The notes: generated from the sequence alone by a model not told the origin. A stretch of DNA of 64,000 nucleotides from CAZZKE01 sp964655005 (GCA_964655005.1 CAZZKE010000001.1:1-64000); one strand, 5' to 3'; shown: positions 43,060 to 52,980, numbered from the stretch's first letter. Program-made: numbers and translations.

Positions 43060-43593
43060 ATGGACGTACAAACACTGTGTCTGGGCTCGTTGACTATGGG
43101 CGAAGCCAGCGGCTACGAAATCAAGAAGTTGTTTGAAGAAGGGCCGTTTGCATATTTCTATCACGCCAGTTACGGGTCCATCTATCCTTCGCTGGGCAAA
43201 CTTTTACAAAAAGGTCTCATCACCATGCGCGAAGAGGCTCAGGACGGGCGGCCCGACAAAAAGGTATACGCGATCACCGCCAAAGGGAGCGCCGTGCTGG
43301 CCCGCAAGCTCAAAAAAATGCCGTCGCCCGACAAGATCAGGTCCGAAGCCATGTTGATGTTTTTCCTGGCCGACCATCTTGATGCCGGCCACCTGAGGGA
43401 CGTGTTCGAAGGCTATCTTCTGGCTTACCGCGAGAAACTGGATTATGTCAGCCAGCCGACCGACGAGGAAATACCGCCCCATTGTGAATTCGTTCATGGT
43501 TTCGGGCAGGCCTTTTACCAGGCGGCGATTACCTACATGGAAGAAAACAGTCACTTGTTATTTGGCCCGTCGGAACAGAAAGCAGCGCAATGA
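43060..43593 (+). CDS. PadR family transcriptional regulator
   Basis: A 177-residue PadR regulator with an N-terminal winged helix (LCLGSLTMGEASGYEIKK, SYGSIYPSLGKLLQKGLI) and a helical dimerisation region from about 100. Family members usually repress adjacent efflux genes and are released by their ligands. The stop overlaps the membrane-fusion protein gene (ATGA), so all three genes form one operon that the regulator probably controls. Confidence 0.93.
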   Translation: MDVQTLCLGSLTMGEASGYEIKKLFEEGPFAYFYHASYGSIYPSLGKLLQKGLITMREEAQDGRPDKKVYAITAKGSAVLARKLKKMPSPDKIRSEAMLMFFLADHLDAGHLRDVFEGYLLAYREKLDYVSQPTDEEIPPHCEFVHGFGQAFYQAAITYMEENSHLLFGPSEQKAAQ

Positions 43594-44687
43594 AAAGTTC
43601 ATATATAATCGCCGGCGGCGTCGCCGTCGCCGTCGCCGGCTGGATTTATTCCGGCCAGTTCCGAGCCGAGGAACTTCCCGAAGGTACCTCGAAGGTGGTT
43701 ATGGTGCAGTCTGCGGAAAAGAAATCCGAGCAGCTGGCGCGGGTCCGGACACGGATTTCAGTGGCCAGTGAACACCCGCGCAACCTGATATTATTCGGGC
43801 GTACCGAGGCCTCGCGGATGGTTGATGTCAGGGCCGAAACCGCCGGGCGCATCGTCGCGCTGCCGGTTAAAAAAGGCGCCAACGTGAAGAAGGGGCAGGT
43901 CATCGCCCGCATCGCCATGGATGATCGCAAGGCCCGCCTGGACGAGGCCAAGGCCCTGGTCAATCAATACGCCATCGCCTACAAGGCGGCCCAGGAGCTG
44001 TCGCAGAAACAATACAGATCGAAGGTTAAATTGGCGGAATCGGCGGCCCAGCTGGAAATGGCCAAGGCCGGGCTCGAGTCCATAACCACCGATATCGGCC
44101 GCACGGTTATCCGCGCCCCGTTCGCCGGTGTGCTGGACGACCGGCCGGTAGAGATCGGCGATTTTGCCGCCATCGGCGGTGCCGTCGGCCATATAGTCGA
44201 TCTCGATCCGATACTGGTCGTCGGCGAAGTCACCGAACGTTCGGTAAGGCTGTTGAAAACCGGTACGCCGGCGCTGGCCAAAACCCTGGATGGACAACCC
44301 CTGAAAGGAATCGTCAGCTATATATCGAAGGTCGCCTCGTCGACCACAAGAACGTTCAGGGTCGAAGTATCGGTAGCCAATTCCGGCGCCGCCGTCGCCG
44401 CCGGGCAGACGGCCCAGATGTCGCTTAATATGGGCATGGCGAAGGCCCATTTTATTACCCCGGCGGTGTTGACGCTGTCGTCCGAAGGCATCCTTGGCGT
44501 CAAGATACTAGATGAAAACGGCGTCGTCCGTTTCCATACCGGAACCATTGTCGAGGACACTCCGGAAGGTCTCTGGGTCGAGGGTCTGCCCGACCGCATC
44601 GAGTTGATTACCGTCGGTCAGGAATTCGTGCGCACCGGCCAGAAGGCCATTGGCTCGATTGCCGACGGCGGCCAGGACGCGTCATGA
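43590..44687 (+). CDS. RND efflux periplasmic adaptor (membrane fusion protein)
   Basis: A 365-residue adaptor. An N-terminal hydrophobic anchor (YIIAGGVAVAVAGWIY) precedes the lipoyl half-motif VRAETAGRIVALPVKKGANVK, a short helical hairpin at about 105-155, the second half-motif TVIRAPFAGVLDDRPVEIGD, and beta-barrel and membrane-proximal domains. It would join the inner-membrane RND pump to an outer-membrane channel, which is not encoded here. It is coupled to genes on both sides by four-base overlaps. Confidence 0.92.
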   Translation: MKSSYIIAGGVAVAVAGWIYSGQFRAEELPEGTSKVVMVQSAEKKSEQLARVRTRISVASEHPRNLILFGRTEASRMVDVRAETAGRIVALPVKKGANVKKGQVIARIAMDDRKARLDEAKALVNQYAIAYKAAQELSQKQYRSKVKLAESAAQLEMAKAGLESITTDIGRTVIRAPFAGVLDDRPVEIGDFAAIGGAVGHIVDLDPILVVGEVTERSVRLLKTGTPALAKTLDGQPLKGIVSYISKVASSTTRTFRVEVSVANSGAAVAAGQTAQMSLNMGMAKAHFITPAVLTLSSEGILGVKILDENGVVRFHTGTIVEDTPEGLWVEGLPDRIELITVGQEFVRTGQKAIGSIADGGQDAS

Positions 44688-47600
44688 ACGCGCTGATCGA
44701 TACCGCCTTTACCCACGCCCGCACCGTTCTTTCCTGTCTGGTGCTGGTGTTGATTGCCGGCACCGTCGCCTACATCCAGATCCCCAAGGAATCCGATCCC
44801 GATATTTCGGTTCCGATCATCTATGTGCAGATAAAGCACGAGGGTATCTCGCCCGAAGATGCCGAACGGCTGCTGGTTCGCCCCATGGAACAGGAACTGC
44901 GGTCGATCGAAGGCGTCAAGGAAATGCGTTCCACCGGCTACGAAGGCGGCGGCAGCGTGACGCTGGAATTCGATGCCGGTTTCGATTCCGACACGGCCCT
45001 TGCCGATGTTCGCGAGAAGGTCGATCTGGTAAAGCCGGACCTGCCTCAGGAATCCGAAGAACCGACCGTGCACGAGGTTAACCTGAGCCTGTTTCCGGTG
45101 CTGCTGGTGACCCTTTCGGGCGAGGTCCCGGAACGCACGCTGTTCCGGTTGGCCCGTGACCTGAAAGACGAAATCGAAGGCATCGGCAGTGTGCTGAAGG
45201 CCGAAATTGCCGGCAACCGAGAGGAAATGGTCGAAATTCTGATCGATCCGATTAAGGTCGAAAGCTATGGCCTGGCCCCGGAACTGGCGATTCAGGCGGT
45301 CGCCAAATCCAATTTGCTGATTGCCGCCGGCGCCCAGGATACCGGTCGCGGCAGGTTCCCCCTGAAGGTGCCGGGCCTGTTTGAAAGCACCTGGGACATC
45401 ATGAAGCTGCCCATAAAAGTAGATGGCGACGCGGTGCTTACCATGGGCGACATCGCCGATATCCGCCGGACCTTCAAGGACCCCAGTTCATTCGCCCGCA
45501 TCGACGGTCGTTCGGCGCTGGTGCTGGAAGTTTCCAAACGGTCCGGTGAGAATATCATCGATACCATCGAGGCCGTGCAGCGGGTAGTCGCGGCGGAAAA
45601 GGCCAGTTGGCCGCCGACCCTGCAAAACGTCATGCATCTGGGTTTTGCCCAGGATAAATCGACCGATATCCGCAACATGCTGAACGACCTGCAAAACAAC
45701 GTTATCGCCGCCGTGTTGCTGGTGATGATCGTTATTATCGCGGCCCTTGGCCTGCGTACCGCCGGCCTGGTCGGCCTGTCGATTCCGGGCTCGTTTCTGA
45801 CCGGTATTCTGGTGATCTCGGCGATGGGCCTGACGATCAACATCGTGGTGTTGTTCGCCCTGATTCTGGCCGTCGGCATGTTGGTCGACGGCGCCATCGT
45901 GGTCACCGAATACGCCGACCGCAAGATGACCGAAGGCGAACACCGCAGAATTGCCTATGGGCTGGCCGCCAAGCGCATGTCATGGCCGATCATCGCCTCG
46001 ACGGCGACCACCCTGGCGGCTTTCCTGCCGCTGCTGTTCTGGCCCGGCATTGTCGGCGAGTTCATGAAGTATCTGCCGATAACCCTGCTCGCGACCCTGT
46101 CGGCGTCGCTGCTGATGGCCCTGATCTTCATCCCGACGCTGGGCGCCTTCGTCGGCAAGCCCGGCGCGGCCGACGCCAAAACCATGCGGGCGCTGGCCGG
46201 CAGTGAATCCGGCGACCCGGAATCGGCCGGCGGGATGACCGGCGCCTACGTCCGTGTCCTGAAATTCGCCCTGCGCCATCCGGCCAAGATCATTCTTGCT
46301 TCGGTGGCGGTGCTGATTGGCGTTCAGGTGGCCTACGCCTATCTTGGCAAGGGGGTCGAATTTTTCCCCGAAGTCGAGCCGGATTTTGCCAAGATTCAGG
46401 TTCGGGCGCGGGGCAATCTGTCGATCCATGAAATGGATTCGATGATGAAACAGGTGGAACGGCACATTCTCGACCTGCAACGGGAAAGGGGTGAATTCGA
46501 CGCCATCTATTCGCGCGTAGGCAAGGAACGGAACAGTGTCGAATCCGAAGATATCATCGGCACTATCACGCTGGAATTGGTCGATTGGCAGAAGCGCCGC
46601 ACGGCCGACGCCATCCTGTCCGATATCGAGGAACGGACCCGGGGCCTGACCGGACTTATTATAGACCGGCGCAAGCAGGAAACCGGCCCGCCGGTGGGCA
46701 AGCCGGTGCAGGTGCAGTTGTCGTCACGCTATCCGGAACTGCTGGCCCCGGCGGTCGAACGGGTGCTTGAGGGTTTCAAAGGAATCGATGGCCTGACCAA
46801 TATTGAAGATTCCAGGCCTTTGCCCGGGATCGACTGGGAATTGATCGTCGATCGTGCGCAGGCGGCAAAATACGGCGCCGATATCGATATGATCGGTCTC
46901 GCCGTGCAGATGGCCAGCGCCGGCGTCAAGCTGGGCGGTTATCGGCCTGACGATGCCGATGACGAACTGGATATTCGGGCCAGGTATTCCAAAACCTACC
47001 GTACCATCGACGAACTGGATCAAATTCGCGTTACCACCGAATATGGCAAAGTGCCGATCAGCAACTTCGTGACCAGGAAAGCCAAACCACGCACCGGTAC
47101 GGTTAACCGGGTCGATGCCCGGCGGATCATGGCGGTCAAGGCGGATGTGGCCAAGGGGCTGCTGGCCGATGATAAAATCAAGGAAGTCCAGGCCTGGATC
47201 AAGACCGCTGGACTGGATCCGCGTATCGATGTCTCCTTCAAGGGCGAGGACGAAGAAAAGAAAAAGGCCGAGGCCTTTTTGGTCAAGGCTTTCGGTGTGG
47301 CGCTGTTTATTATGGCGATAATTTTGGTGACCCAGTTCAACAGCTTTTATTCGGCCTTCCTGATCCTGAGCGCTGTCATCATGTCGACCATCGGGGTGTT
47401 TATCGGCTTGCTGGTCACCGGTCAGCCATTCGGCATCGTCATGGGCGGCGTCGGCATCATCGCGCTGGCCGGGATCGTGGTTAACAACAATATTGTGCTG
47501 ATCGACACCTACGACCGGTTACTGGAAACTACCGATCCCTACGACGCGATCCTGCACACCGGCGCCCAGCGCCTGCGCCCGGTGATGCTGACTACGATCA

Positions 47601-47848
47601 CCACCATGTTGGGGCTGATGCCCATGGTGCTGGGCGTCAACATCGACTTTATCACCCGCGCCGTCACCGTCGGCGCGCCGTCCATGCAGTGGTGGGGGCA
47701 GTTATCCACGTCGATCGTCTTCGGACTGGGTTTCGCGACTATCCTGACGCTGGTGGTGACACCATCGGCGTTGATGCTGAAAGCCAACGTCCACGCCTGG
47801 CGATTGCGCCGGGCCGAGATCCGGAACGCCGCCCGGGCGACGGAATAG
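44684..47848 (+). CDS. RND family efflux permease
   Basis: A 1054-residue RND pump with the usual internal duplication. A first membrane helix (LSCLVLVLIAGTVAYIQIPKE) is followed by a periplasmic domain, a membrane bundle at about 335-490, a second periplasmic domain and a second bundle at about 870-1040 (GGVGIIALAGIVVNNNIVLID). It exports drugs or other compounds with proton influx. A 78-bp palindrome begins 16 bases after the stop. The substrate is unknown. Length is normal. Confidence 0.93.
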   Translation: MNALIDTAFTHARTVLSCLVLVLIAGTVAYIQIPKESDPDISVPIIYVQIKHEGISPEDAERLLVRPMEQELRSIEGVKEMRSTGYEGGGSVTLEFDAGFDSDTALADVREKVDLVKPDLPQESEEPTVHEVNLSLFPVLLVTLSGEVPERTLFRLARDLKDEIEGIGSVLKAEIAGNREEMVEILIDPIKVESYGLAPELAIQAVAKSNLLIAAGAQDTGRGRFPLKVPGLFESTWDIMKLPIKVDGDAVLTMGDIADIRRTFKDPSSFARIDGRSALVLEVSKRSGENIIDTIEAVQRVVAAEKASWPPTLQNVMHLGFAQDKSTDIRNMLNDLQNNVIAAVLLVMIVIIAALGLRTAGLVGLSIPGSFLTGILVISAMGLTINIVVLFALILAVGMLVDGAIVVTEYADRKMTEGEHRRIAYGLAAKRMSWPIIASTATTLAAFLPLLFWPGIVGEFMKYLPITLLATLSASLLMALIFIPTLGAFVGKPGAADAKTMRALAGSESGDPESAGGMTGAYVRVLKFALRHPAKIILASVAVLIGVQVAYAYLGKGVEFFPEVEPDFAKIQVRARGNLSIHEMDSMMKQVERHILDLQRERGEFDAIYSRVGKERNSVESEDIIGTITLELVDWQKRRTADAILSDIEERTRGLTGLIIDRRKQETGPPVGKPVQVQLSSRYPELLAPAVERVLEGFKGIDGLTNIEDSRPLPGIDWELIVDRAQAAKYGADIDMIGLAVQMASAGVKLGGYRPDDADDELDIRARYSKTYRTIDELDQIRVTTEYGKVPISNFVTRKAKPRTGTVNRVDARRIMAVKADVAKGLLADDKIKEVQAWIKTAGLDPRIDVSFKGEDEEKKKAEAFLVKAFGVALFIMAIILVTQFNSFYSAFLILSAVIMSTIGVFIGLLVTGQPFGIVMGGVGIIALAGIVVNNNIVLIDTYDRLLETTDPYDAILHTGAQRLRPVMLTTITTMLGLMPMVLGVNIDFITRAVTVGAPSMQWWGQLSTSIVFGLGFATILTLVVTPSALMLKANVHAWRLRRAEIRNAARATE

Positions 47849-47863
47849 AATCGCGGGGAATAC

Positions 47864-47941
47864 AATTAAGGTGACAGTTTACTAATTATAGATTAATTGT
47901 ATTAGCAATTAGTCTATAATTAGTAAACTGTCACCTTAATT
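47864..47941. repeat. 78-bp near-perfect palindrome (MITE/REP-like or terminator)
   Basis: Two 35-base arms (47864-47898 and 47907-47941) match at 34 of 35 positions around an 8-base loop. The arms begin AATTAAGGTGACAGTTTAC. It is AT-rich and has no trailing T-tract. It sits between the convergent RND and pssA genes and could form a long hairpin in either transcript. The shape suggests a mobile palindromic element or REP-type sequence; no second copy is seen in the window. Confidence 0.85.
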
Positions 47942-47957
47942 ACAGCCGAGATGAATC

Positions 47958-48725
47958 TTATTCCTGCGGTTCGCCCGCCTCGGCTTCTTTCGCCATGCGG
48001 CGGCGATAGTTGCGGTGGCTGACCGGTATCAGGCACAGGTAGGCCAGCATGACCACCGACAGGGTCGTCCAGGGGGCGCTGACCAGGGCGGTGACGAAGG
48101 CGGCGACCAGAATCATCACCGGCACCAGGTATTTCGCCTTGATGCCGATTTTCTTGAACGAATAGGTCGGGATCGAACTGACCACCAGGGCCGCGACGCC
48201 GACTAAGAACAGCGATACCGTGGCCGGCTCACGAAAGAATCCATCGCCAAACTGAAACGACAGCATCATCGGCAGCAGCACCAGTCCGGCCCCGGCCGGG
48301 GCCGGTACGCCGGTAAAAAAGTGCCTGGTCCAGGGCGGCAGGTTTTCGTCTTCCAGCATGGTGTTGAAGCGGGCCAGCCGCAGCGCCATGCTGACCGCGA
48401 ACAGCAAGGCCAGCATCCAGCCGAAGCGTCCGGCGCCCTGCATTGCCCACAGATACAGCATAAAGGCCGGGGCGACACCGAAACTGATGAAATCCGACAG
48501 GGAATCCAGTTCGGCGCCAAACTTGCTGGAACCCTTCAGAATACGGGCGATGCGACCGTCCAGTGCGTCCAGGATGGCGGCCGCCAGAATCGCCAGCGCG
48601 GCAAATTCCCACAGTCCTTCCAGCCCGAATTTGATCCCCGACATGCCGGCCGAAAGCGCCATGATCGTTAATATATTAGGGATCATCCGGTTAAAATGCA
48701 GCCACTGCGGTCGTTTGCGTTGCAT
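47958..48725 (-). CDS. pssA: Phosphatidylserine synthase (CDP-alcohol phosphatidyltransferase)
   Basis: A 255-residue integral membrane enzyme that makes phosphatidylserine from CDP-diacylglycerol and serine. The CDP-alcohol motif is intact: DALDGRIARILKGSSKFGAE then LDSLSD (D-G-x2-A-R-x8-G-x3-D-x3-D). About eight membrane helices are predicted. The ATG at 48725 (MQRKRPQWLHF) is chosen over the longer frame because it lies two bases after the psd stop. It works directly before Psd in phosphatidylethanolamine synthesis. Confidence 0.94.
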   Translation of the reverse strand: MQRKRPQWLHFNRMIPNILTIMALSAGMSGIKFGLEGLWEFAALAILAAAILDALDGRIARILKGSSKFGAELDSLSDFISFGVAPAFMLYLWAMQGAGRFGWMLALLFAVSMALRLARFNTMLEDENLPPWTRHFFTGVPAPAGAGLVLLPMMLSFQFGDGFFREPATVSLFLVGVAALVVSSIPTYSFKKIGIKAKYLVPVMILVAAFVTALVSAPWTTLSVVMLAYLCLIPVSHRNYRRRMAKEAEAGEPQE

Positions 48726-48727
48726 GG

Positions 48728-49414
48728 CTATCGAACCTCGCCGTTTCGCGCCGCCTGGCCCGATGAGACATCGGCGATCACCGTCTCGCCGGCTACCGCC
48801 AACTGGCCGGTGGCGACCAGTGGTTCGACGCCATCGGGCAGGTAGACATCGACCCGGCTGCCGAACCGGATCAGCCCGAAGCGTTCGCCGGCCCTGACTG
48901 TCTGGCCCTTGACGATGTCGCATTTGATGCGCCTTGCGACCAGGCCGGCGATCTGCACAAAGGCTATGTCGTGCTTTTGCGAGGTGGTCATGCGGATCGA
49001 CATGCGTTCATTGAATTCGCTGGCTTTATCCAGCGACGCATTGAAAAACTTGCCCGGACGATAGGCGATCCTGGTGATGATGCCGCTGGCCGGGGCCCGG
49101 TTGACGTGCACGTTAAAGACATTCATGAAGACGCAAACCCGTGGCCGTTCGCCGTCGCCCATATCCAGTTCCGGCGGCGGTTGGGCGCGGTCGATCAACT
49201 GCACAACGCCATCGGCCGGGCTGATAATAAGATTATCGGCGAGCGGCGTCACCCGGTCCGGATCGCGAAAAAAATAGACGCACCACAAAGTCAGCACGAC
49301 GCCGGCCCAGCCCAGCGGCGCGGCCAAATAAAACAAACCGACAGTGAAGGCGGCGAACAGGCCGATAAACGGCCAGCCGGCGGCGTTGATGGGAACCAGT
49401 ACGGATTTCAGCAA
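48728..49414 (-). CDS. psd: Phosphatidylserine decarboxylase proenzyme
   Basis: A 228-residue short-type decarboxylase proenzyme. Two hydrophobic segments anchor the N-terminus (residues 10-48), and the self-cleavage site is G185-S186 in IRFGSRVDVY, where Ser becomes the pyruvoyl group. VFMNVFNVHVNRAP is the conserved His-containing segment. It is upstream of pssA in one operon (two-base gap), giving the usual route to phosphatidylethanolamine. Confidence 0.94.
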   Translation of the reverse strand: MLKSVLVPINAAGWPFIGLFAAFTVGLFYLAAPLGWAGVVLTLWCVYFFRDPDRVTPLADNLIISPADGVVQLIDRAQPPPELDMGDGERPRVCVFMNVFNVHVNRAPASGIITRIAYRPGKFFNASLDKASEFNERMSIRMTTSQKHDIAFVQIAGLVARRIKCDIVKGQTVRAGERFGLIRFGSRVDVYLPDGVEPLVATGQLAVAGETVIADVSSGQAARNGEVR

Positions 49415-49527
49415 AGGGTATCGTCCTAGGGCGGTTCATCCTGCGCCCACAGATATAGCGATACGCGGGAAATTGCTCAATGGTTAGTGCAATTTGGTGT
49501 CAGGGCATGAGACGATGCCGGCGAATT

Positions 49528-50619
49528 CTATTCCGGCAATTTGAATCGCTGGCCGGGGTAAATCAGGTCGGGGTCGGTGATCTGGCCCTTGTTGGCCTGA
49601 TAGATCACCGTGTAGCGGGTGCCTTCGCCATAGGTGCGACGGGCCAGACGCCACAGGCTGTTGCCCGGCTGGACAATTACATAATCGCCGGCATTAAGCG
49701 CCGTTTCGGTGATTGGCTTGGCCCGCGAGAACGGGAATTCTACCCGCGCCAGGACCTTGCCGGAATTATCGATATGGTCGGCGCGCAGCGTATAAAGACC
49801 GGGGGCCACCGGGTTTTCCGGGCTCATGGTCCAGGCGCCGCCGCCGCTGCCGTCGTCGGCCCCGGCCCGGGCGTGGCCGATAAAGCGGTTGTTCAGGTAA
49901 AGCTGTACGGTGCCGTTCGGCGCGGCGCGACCGCTGATGAACAATTTTCCATTCTCGTCGTAATCGACGGCATCGACCGTCAGTTTGCCGCCGCCAGCGC
50001 CGCCGCCGGGGCTTTGCATCACCGTGGCCTTGCCGTCGGGGCCAATCCTGAGCGCCAGCACCTGACCGTCACCGGCTTGTCCGGCGATGTCCTTGCCCCG
50101 TTCGGGCACTACCAGCACCACATCCGACGTCGATTTGACAGGCTCCCGCCCTTCGATCTTCATAATCAGGCTAAGCCGGTGTTTGCCGGGTTTCATGGGC
50201 TGTTCGGGCACGAACACCCATTCGCCGCGCTTGTCGGCCTTGAACCGCCCCATCTCGGCGCCGCTGTCGATCAGTTCCAGGTCACTGGCGGGTTCGGCCC
50301 GACCGGCCATTACCGCGTCGCCATTAGGATTGACCCGGACCACATCGAAGGATGGCGGCGTCGGTTCCCGCACCGGTTGGCTGGAGGCGGCGGGCGCTTC
50401 TTCCCTGGGCTTTTCGCTGATTGCGGGGATGGCGGTTTCGTCGGTCGGCCCCGACAGATAATTCAGCACGATGGCCAGGACGATAACGATTACCCCGATG
50501 GTGGCGATGATAAATGGCCGATTCAACAGTCTCTCCACTGATTCGGAATCAATCCCTTCCCAAGCGGGTGAGATTCGCTTTCGAACGACAAGCCTAGTAC
50601 GAGCCCCCGTCATGTGCAA
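49528..50619 (-). CDS. LysM-domain membrane-anchored protein
   Basis: A 363-residue protein with a short cytoplasmic N-terminus, one membrane helix at about 36-54 (IIATIGVIVIVLAIVLNYL), a proline-rich linker, two bacterial Ig-like segments, and a C-terminal LysM domain at about 310-363 (YVIVQPGNSLWRLARRTYG). LysM binds peptidoglycan, so the protein probably links the inner membrane to the wall. An ATG two codons in is an alternative start. It is divergent from the LOG-family gene. Confidence 0.85.
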   Translation of the reverse strand: MHMTGARTRLVVRKRISPAWEGIDSESVERLLNRPFIIATIGVIVIVLAIVLNYLSGPTDETAIPAISEKPREEAPAASSQPVREPTPPSFDVVRVNPNGDAVMAGRAEPASDLELIDSGAEMGRFKADKRGEWVFVPEQPMKPGKHRLSLIMKIEGREPVKSTSDVVLVVPERGKDIAGQAGDGQVLALRIGPDGKATVMQSPGGGAGGGKLTVDAVDYDENGKLFISGRAAPNGTVQLYLNNRFIGHARAGADDGSGGGAWTMSPENPVAPGLYTLRADHIDNSGKVLARVEFPFSRAKPITETALNAGDYVIVQPGNSLWRLARRTYGEGTRYTVIYQANKGQITDPDLIYPGQRFKLPE

Positions 50620-50681
50620 TGCGTTAGCATTATTGGAATTTCATGATGGACAATCGCTCCCCGCCGTCTATCCTGACCGCC

Positions 50682-51266
50682 ATGACCGATATTTCCTCCG
50701 TATGCGTGTTTTGCGGCTCCCGGGCCGGCAATGATCTGGCCCACGGTCAGGCGGCTCGCGCCCTTGGCGCTGAAATCGCCGCGCACGGCGCCCGCCTGAT
50801 TTACGGTGGCGGAGACATCGGACTGATGAGCATGGTAGCCCGCGCCACGCTGGAAGCCGGCGGGCGGGCGACCGGCGTCATCCCGCAGTTCATAATGGAA
50901 TTCGAGGTCGGCAATCCCGGCCTGACCGAATTGATCGTGGTCGACAGCATGCACCAGCGCAAGCGCACCATGTTCGAGCGTTCCGACGCTTTCGTGGCTT
51001 TGCCGGGCGGCTTGGGCACCCTGGATGAAACCATTGAAATTCTGACCTGGAAACAATTGCAGCAGCACAGCAAGCCGGTCGTGCTGCTTAATATCGACAA
51101 CTACTGGCGGCCACTGTTGGATTTGATCGGGGCGATCGCCGACGCCGGCTTCGGTCATCATGGCATCGCCGATTTGTTTAGCGTCGTCGATAGTGTCGAA
51201 CGGGTCTTCCCGGCCCTTGAATCGGCGCCGCAAGTATCCGATGAAGTGCTGACCAGCCACCTGTAA
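50682..51266 (+). CDS. LOG family protein (TIGR00730 type)
   Basis: A 194-residue Rossmann-fold protein with the signatures CVFCGSRAG (8-16), RLIYGGGDIGLM and the PGGLGTLDE motif. Members are nucleotide 5'-monophosphate phosphoribohydrolases, including the cytokinin-activating LOG enzymes; in bacteria they act on AMP or related nucleotides. The ATG at 50682 fits the family start; an ATG at 50643 would add 13 residues. Isocitrate dehydrogenase follows 27 bases downstream and may be co-transcribed. Confidence 0.9.
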   Translation: MTDISSVCVFCGSRAGNDLAHGQAARALGAEIAAHGARLIYGGGDIGLMSMVARATLEAGGRATGVIPQFIMEFEVGNPGLTELIVVDSMHQRKRTMFERSDAFVALPGGLGTLDETIEILTWKQLQQHSKPVVLLNIDNYWRPLLDLIGAIADAGFGHHGIADLFSVVDSVERVFPALESAPQVSDEVLTSHL

Positions 51267-51293
51267 TTACCAATATTTCCGGAGACACTCGCT

Positions 51294-52508
51294 ATGGCTA
51301 AAATTAAAGTCGCCAATCCCATTGTCGAACTGGATGGCGATGAAATGACCCGCATCATCTGGGCTTTCATCAAGGAAAAACTGATCCTGCCGTATCTTGA
51401 TGTGGACCTTAAATATTACGATCTGAGCGTCGAAAAACGAGACCAGACCGATGACCAGATCACCATCGACGCGGCCAATGCCATCACCGAATTCCGGGTC
51501 GGCGTCAAATGTGCGACGATCACCCCCGACGAGGCCCGGGTCGAGGAATTTGGCTTGAAAGAGATGTGGCGCTCGCCCAACGGCACCATCCGCAACATTC
51601 TGGGCGGCACCGTGTTCCGCCAGCCGATCATCTGCAAGAATGTGCCCCGGCTGGTTCCCGGCTGGACCCGACCCATCGTTATTGGCCGTCATGCTTTCGG
51701 CGATCAGTACCGGGCGACCGACTTCGTGGTTCCCGGACCGGGCAAGCTGACCATGACTTTCACGCCGGAAAACGGTGGCGAGACCATCGAACGCGAGGTC
51801 TTCAATTACCCTGGTGGCGGCGTCGCCATGGCGATGTATAACCTGGATGAATCCATTCGCGGCTTCGCCAGGGCCTGCCTGAATTACGGCCTTAACCTGG
51901 GCTGGCCGGTGTATCTGTCGACCAAGAATACCATCCTGAAGGCCTATGACGGTCGCTTCAAGGACCTGTTCGAGGAAGTTTTTCAGGCCGAATTCAAGGA
52001 CAAATACGAAGCCGCCGACATTACTTACGAACATCGCCTGATAGACGACATGGTGGCCGCCGCCATGAAGTGGGAAGGCGGTTTCGTCTGGGCTTGCAAG
52101 AATTACGACGGCGACGTGCAATCCGATACCGTGGCCCAGGGTTTCGGTTCACTCGGGCTGATGACTTCGGTGCTGCTTAGCCCCGACGGCCGGATCGTCG
52201 AAGCCGAAGCCGCCCACGGCACGGTGACCCGCCATTACCGTATGCACCAGCAGGGCAAGGAGACTTCGACCAATCCGATCGCCTCTATTTTCGCCTGGAC
52301 CAGGGGGCTGCACTATCGCGGCGAATTCGATGAAACCCCGGAAGTGGTCAAGTTCGCCGATACCCTCGAAAAAGTCTGTGTCGAGACCGTCGAACAGGGC
52401 TTTATGACCAAGGATCTGGCGCTGCTGATCGGCCCCGATCAGGCCTGGATGACGACCCAGCAATTCCTTGATAAACTGGACGAAAACCTGCGGCGGGCCA
52501 TGCGTTGA
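51294..52508 (+). CDS. icd: NADP-dependent isocitrate dehydrogenase
   Basis: A 404-residue enzyme of the eukaryote-like homodimeric type (type II) common in alphaproteobacteria. It oxidises isocitrate to 2-oxoglutarate. MAKIKVANPIVELDGDEMTR is the typical start. RSPNGTIRNILGGTVFR forms the substrate site, YEHRLIDDMVA the metal site, and AEAAHGTVTRHYR the NADP-binding loop. GGAGA precedes the ATG. Length and all motifs are normal. Confidence 0.96.
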   Translation: MAKIKVANPIVELDGDEMTRIIWAFIKEKLILPYLDVDLKYYDLSVEKRDQTDDQITIDAANAITEFRVGVKCATITPDEARVEEFGLKEMWRSPNGTIRNILGGTVFRQPIICKNVPRLVPGWTRPIVIGRHAFGDQYRATDFVVPGPGKLTMTFTPENGGETIEREVFNYPGGGVAMAMYNLDESIRGFARACLNYGLNLGWPVYLSTKNTILKAYDGRFKDLFEEVFQAEFKDKYEAADITYEHRLIDDMVAAAMKWEGGFVWACKNYDGDVQSDTVAQGFGSLGLMTSVLLSPDGRIVEAEAAHGTVTRHYRMHQQGKETSTNPIASIFAWTRGLHYRGEFDETPEVVKFADTLEKVCVETVEQGFMTKDLALLIGPDQAWMTTQQFLDKLDENLRRAMR

Positions 52509-52602
52509 CGGGATCTCGGCCTTTGCCCTTGACGGCGGCTGGTCGATCCCGTAGAAAACGCCCTCTTGTGGCCGTTATATTGAGCATTTAAGGAACCATC
52601 CG

Positions 52603-52893
52603 ATGGCGAGACGCTGTGAACTTACGGGCCGGGGCGTTCAGACCGGCAACAATGTGAGCCATGCTCACAACAAGACGCGCCGGCGGTTCCTACCGAACCT
52701 GCAAGACGTGACGGTGATGAGCGATATTCTTGGCGACAAGGTCCGGCTACGCCTGGCTGCCCGCACCCTGCGCACCATCGAACATAAGGGCGGGCTGGAT
52801 AAGTTCCTGCTGGAAACCGCCAACGGCAAGCTGACTGACCAGGCGCTGGTCATCAAACGCAAAATCAGGAAGGCCATGGAAGCCACCGCCTGA
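52603..52893 (+). CDS. rpmB: 50S ribosomal protein L28
   Basis: A 96-residue L28 (MARRCELTGRGVQTGNNVSH, then NKTRRRFLPNLQDV). AAGGA is positioned before the ATG, and a strong intrinsic terminator begins about 25 bases after the stop. The length and the absence of a zinc motif are usual for alphaproteobacteria. Confidence 0.96.
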   Translation: MARRCELTGRGVQTGNNVSHAHNKTRRRFLPNLQDVTVMSDILGDKVRLRLAARTLRTIEHKGGLDKFLLETANGKLTDQALVIKRKIRKAMEATA

Positions 52894-52917
52894 TGATGGT
52901 TGCCTGACAGAATGCAA

Positions 52918-52945
52918 GGCCCGCCGTTTGGCGGGTCTTTTTTTT
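52918..52945 (+). terminator. Rho-independent terminator of rpmB
   Basis: An 8-bp GC-rich stem (GGCCCGCC with GGCGGGTC, one G-T pair, 4-base loop) is followed by eight T. Confidence 0.93.
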
Positions 52946-52980
52946 GTCTGAATTTAATCGCCGGTCAAAATATATGCGCT

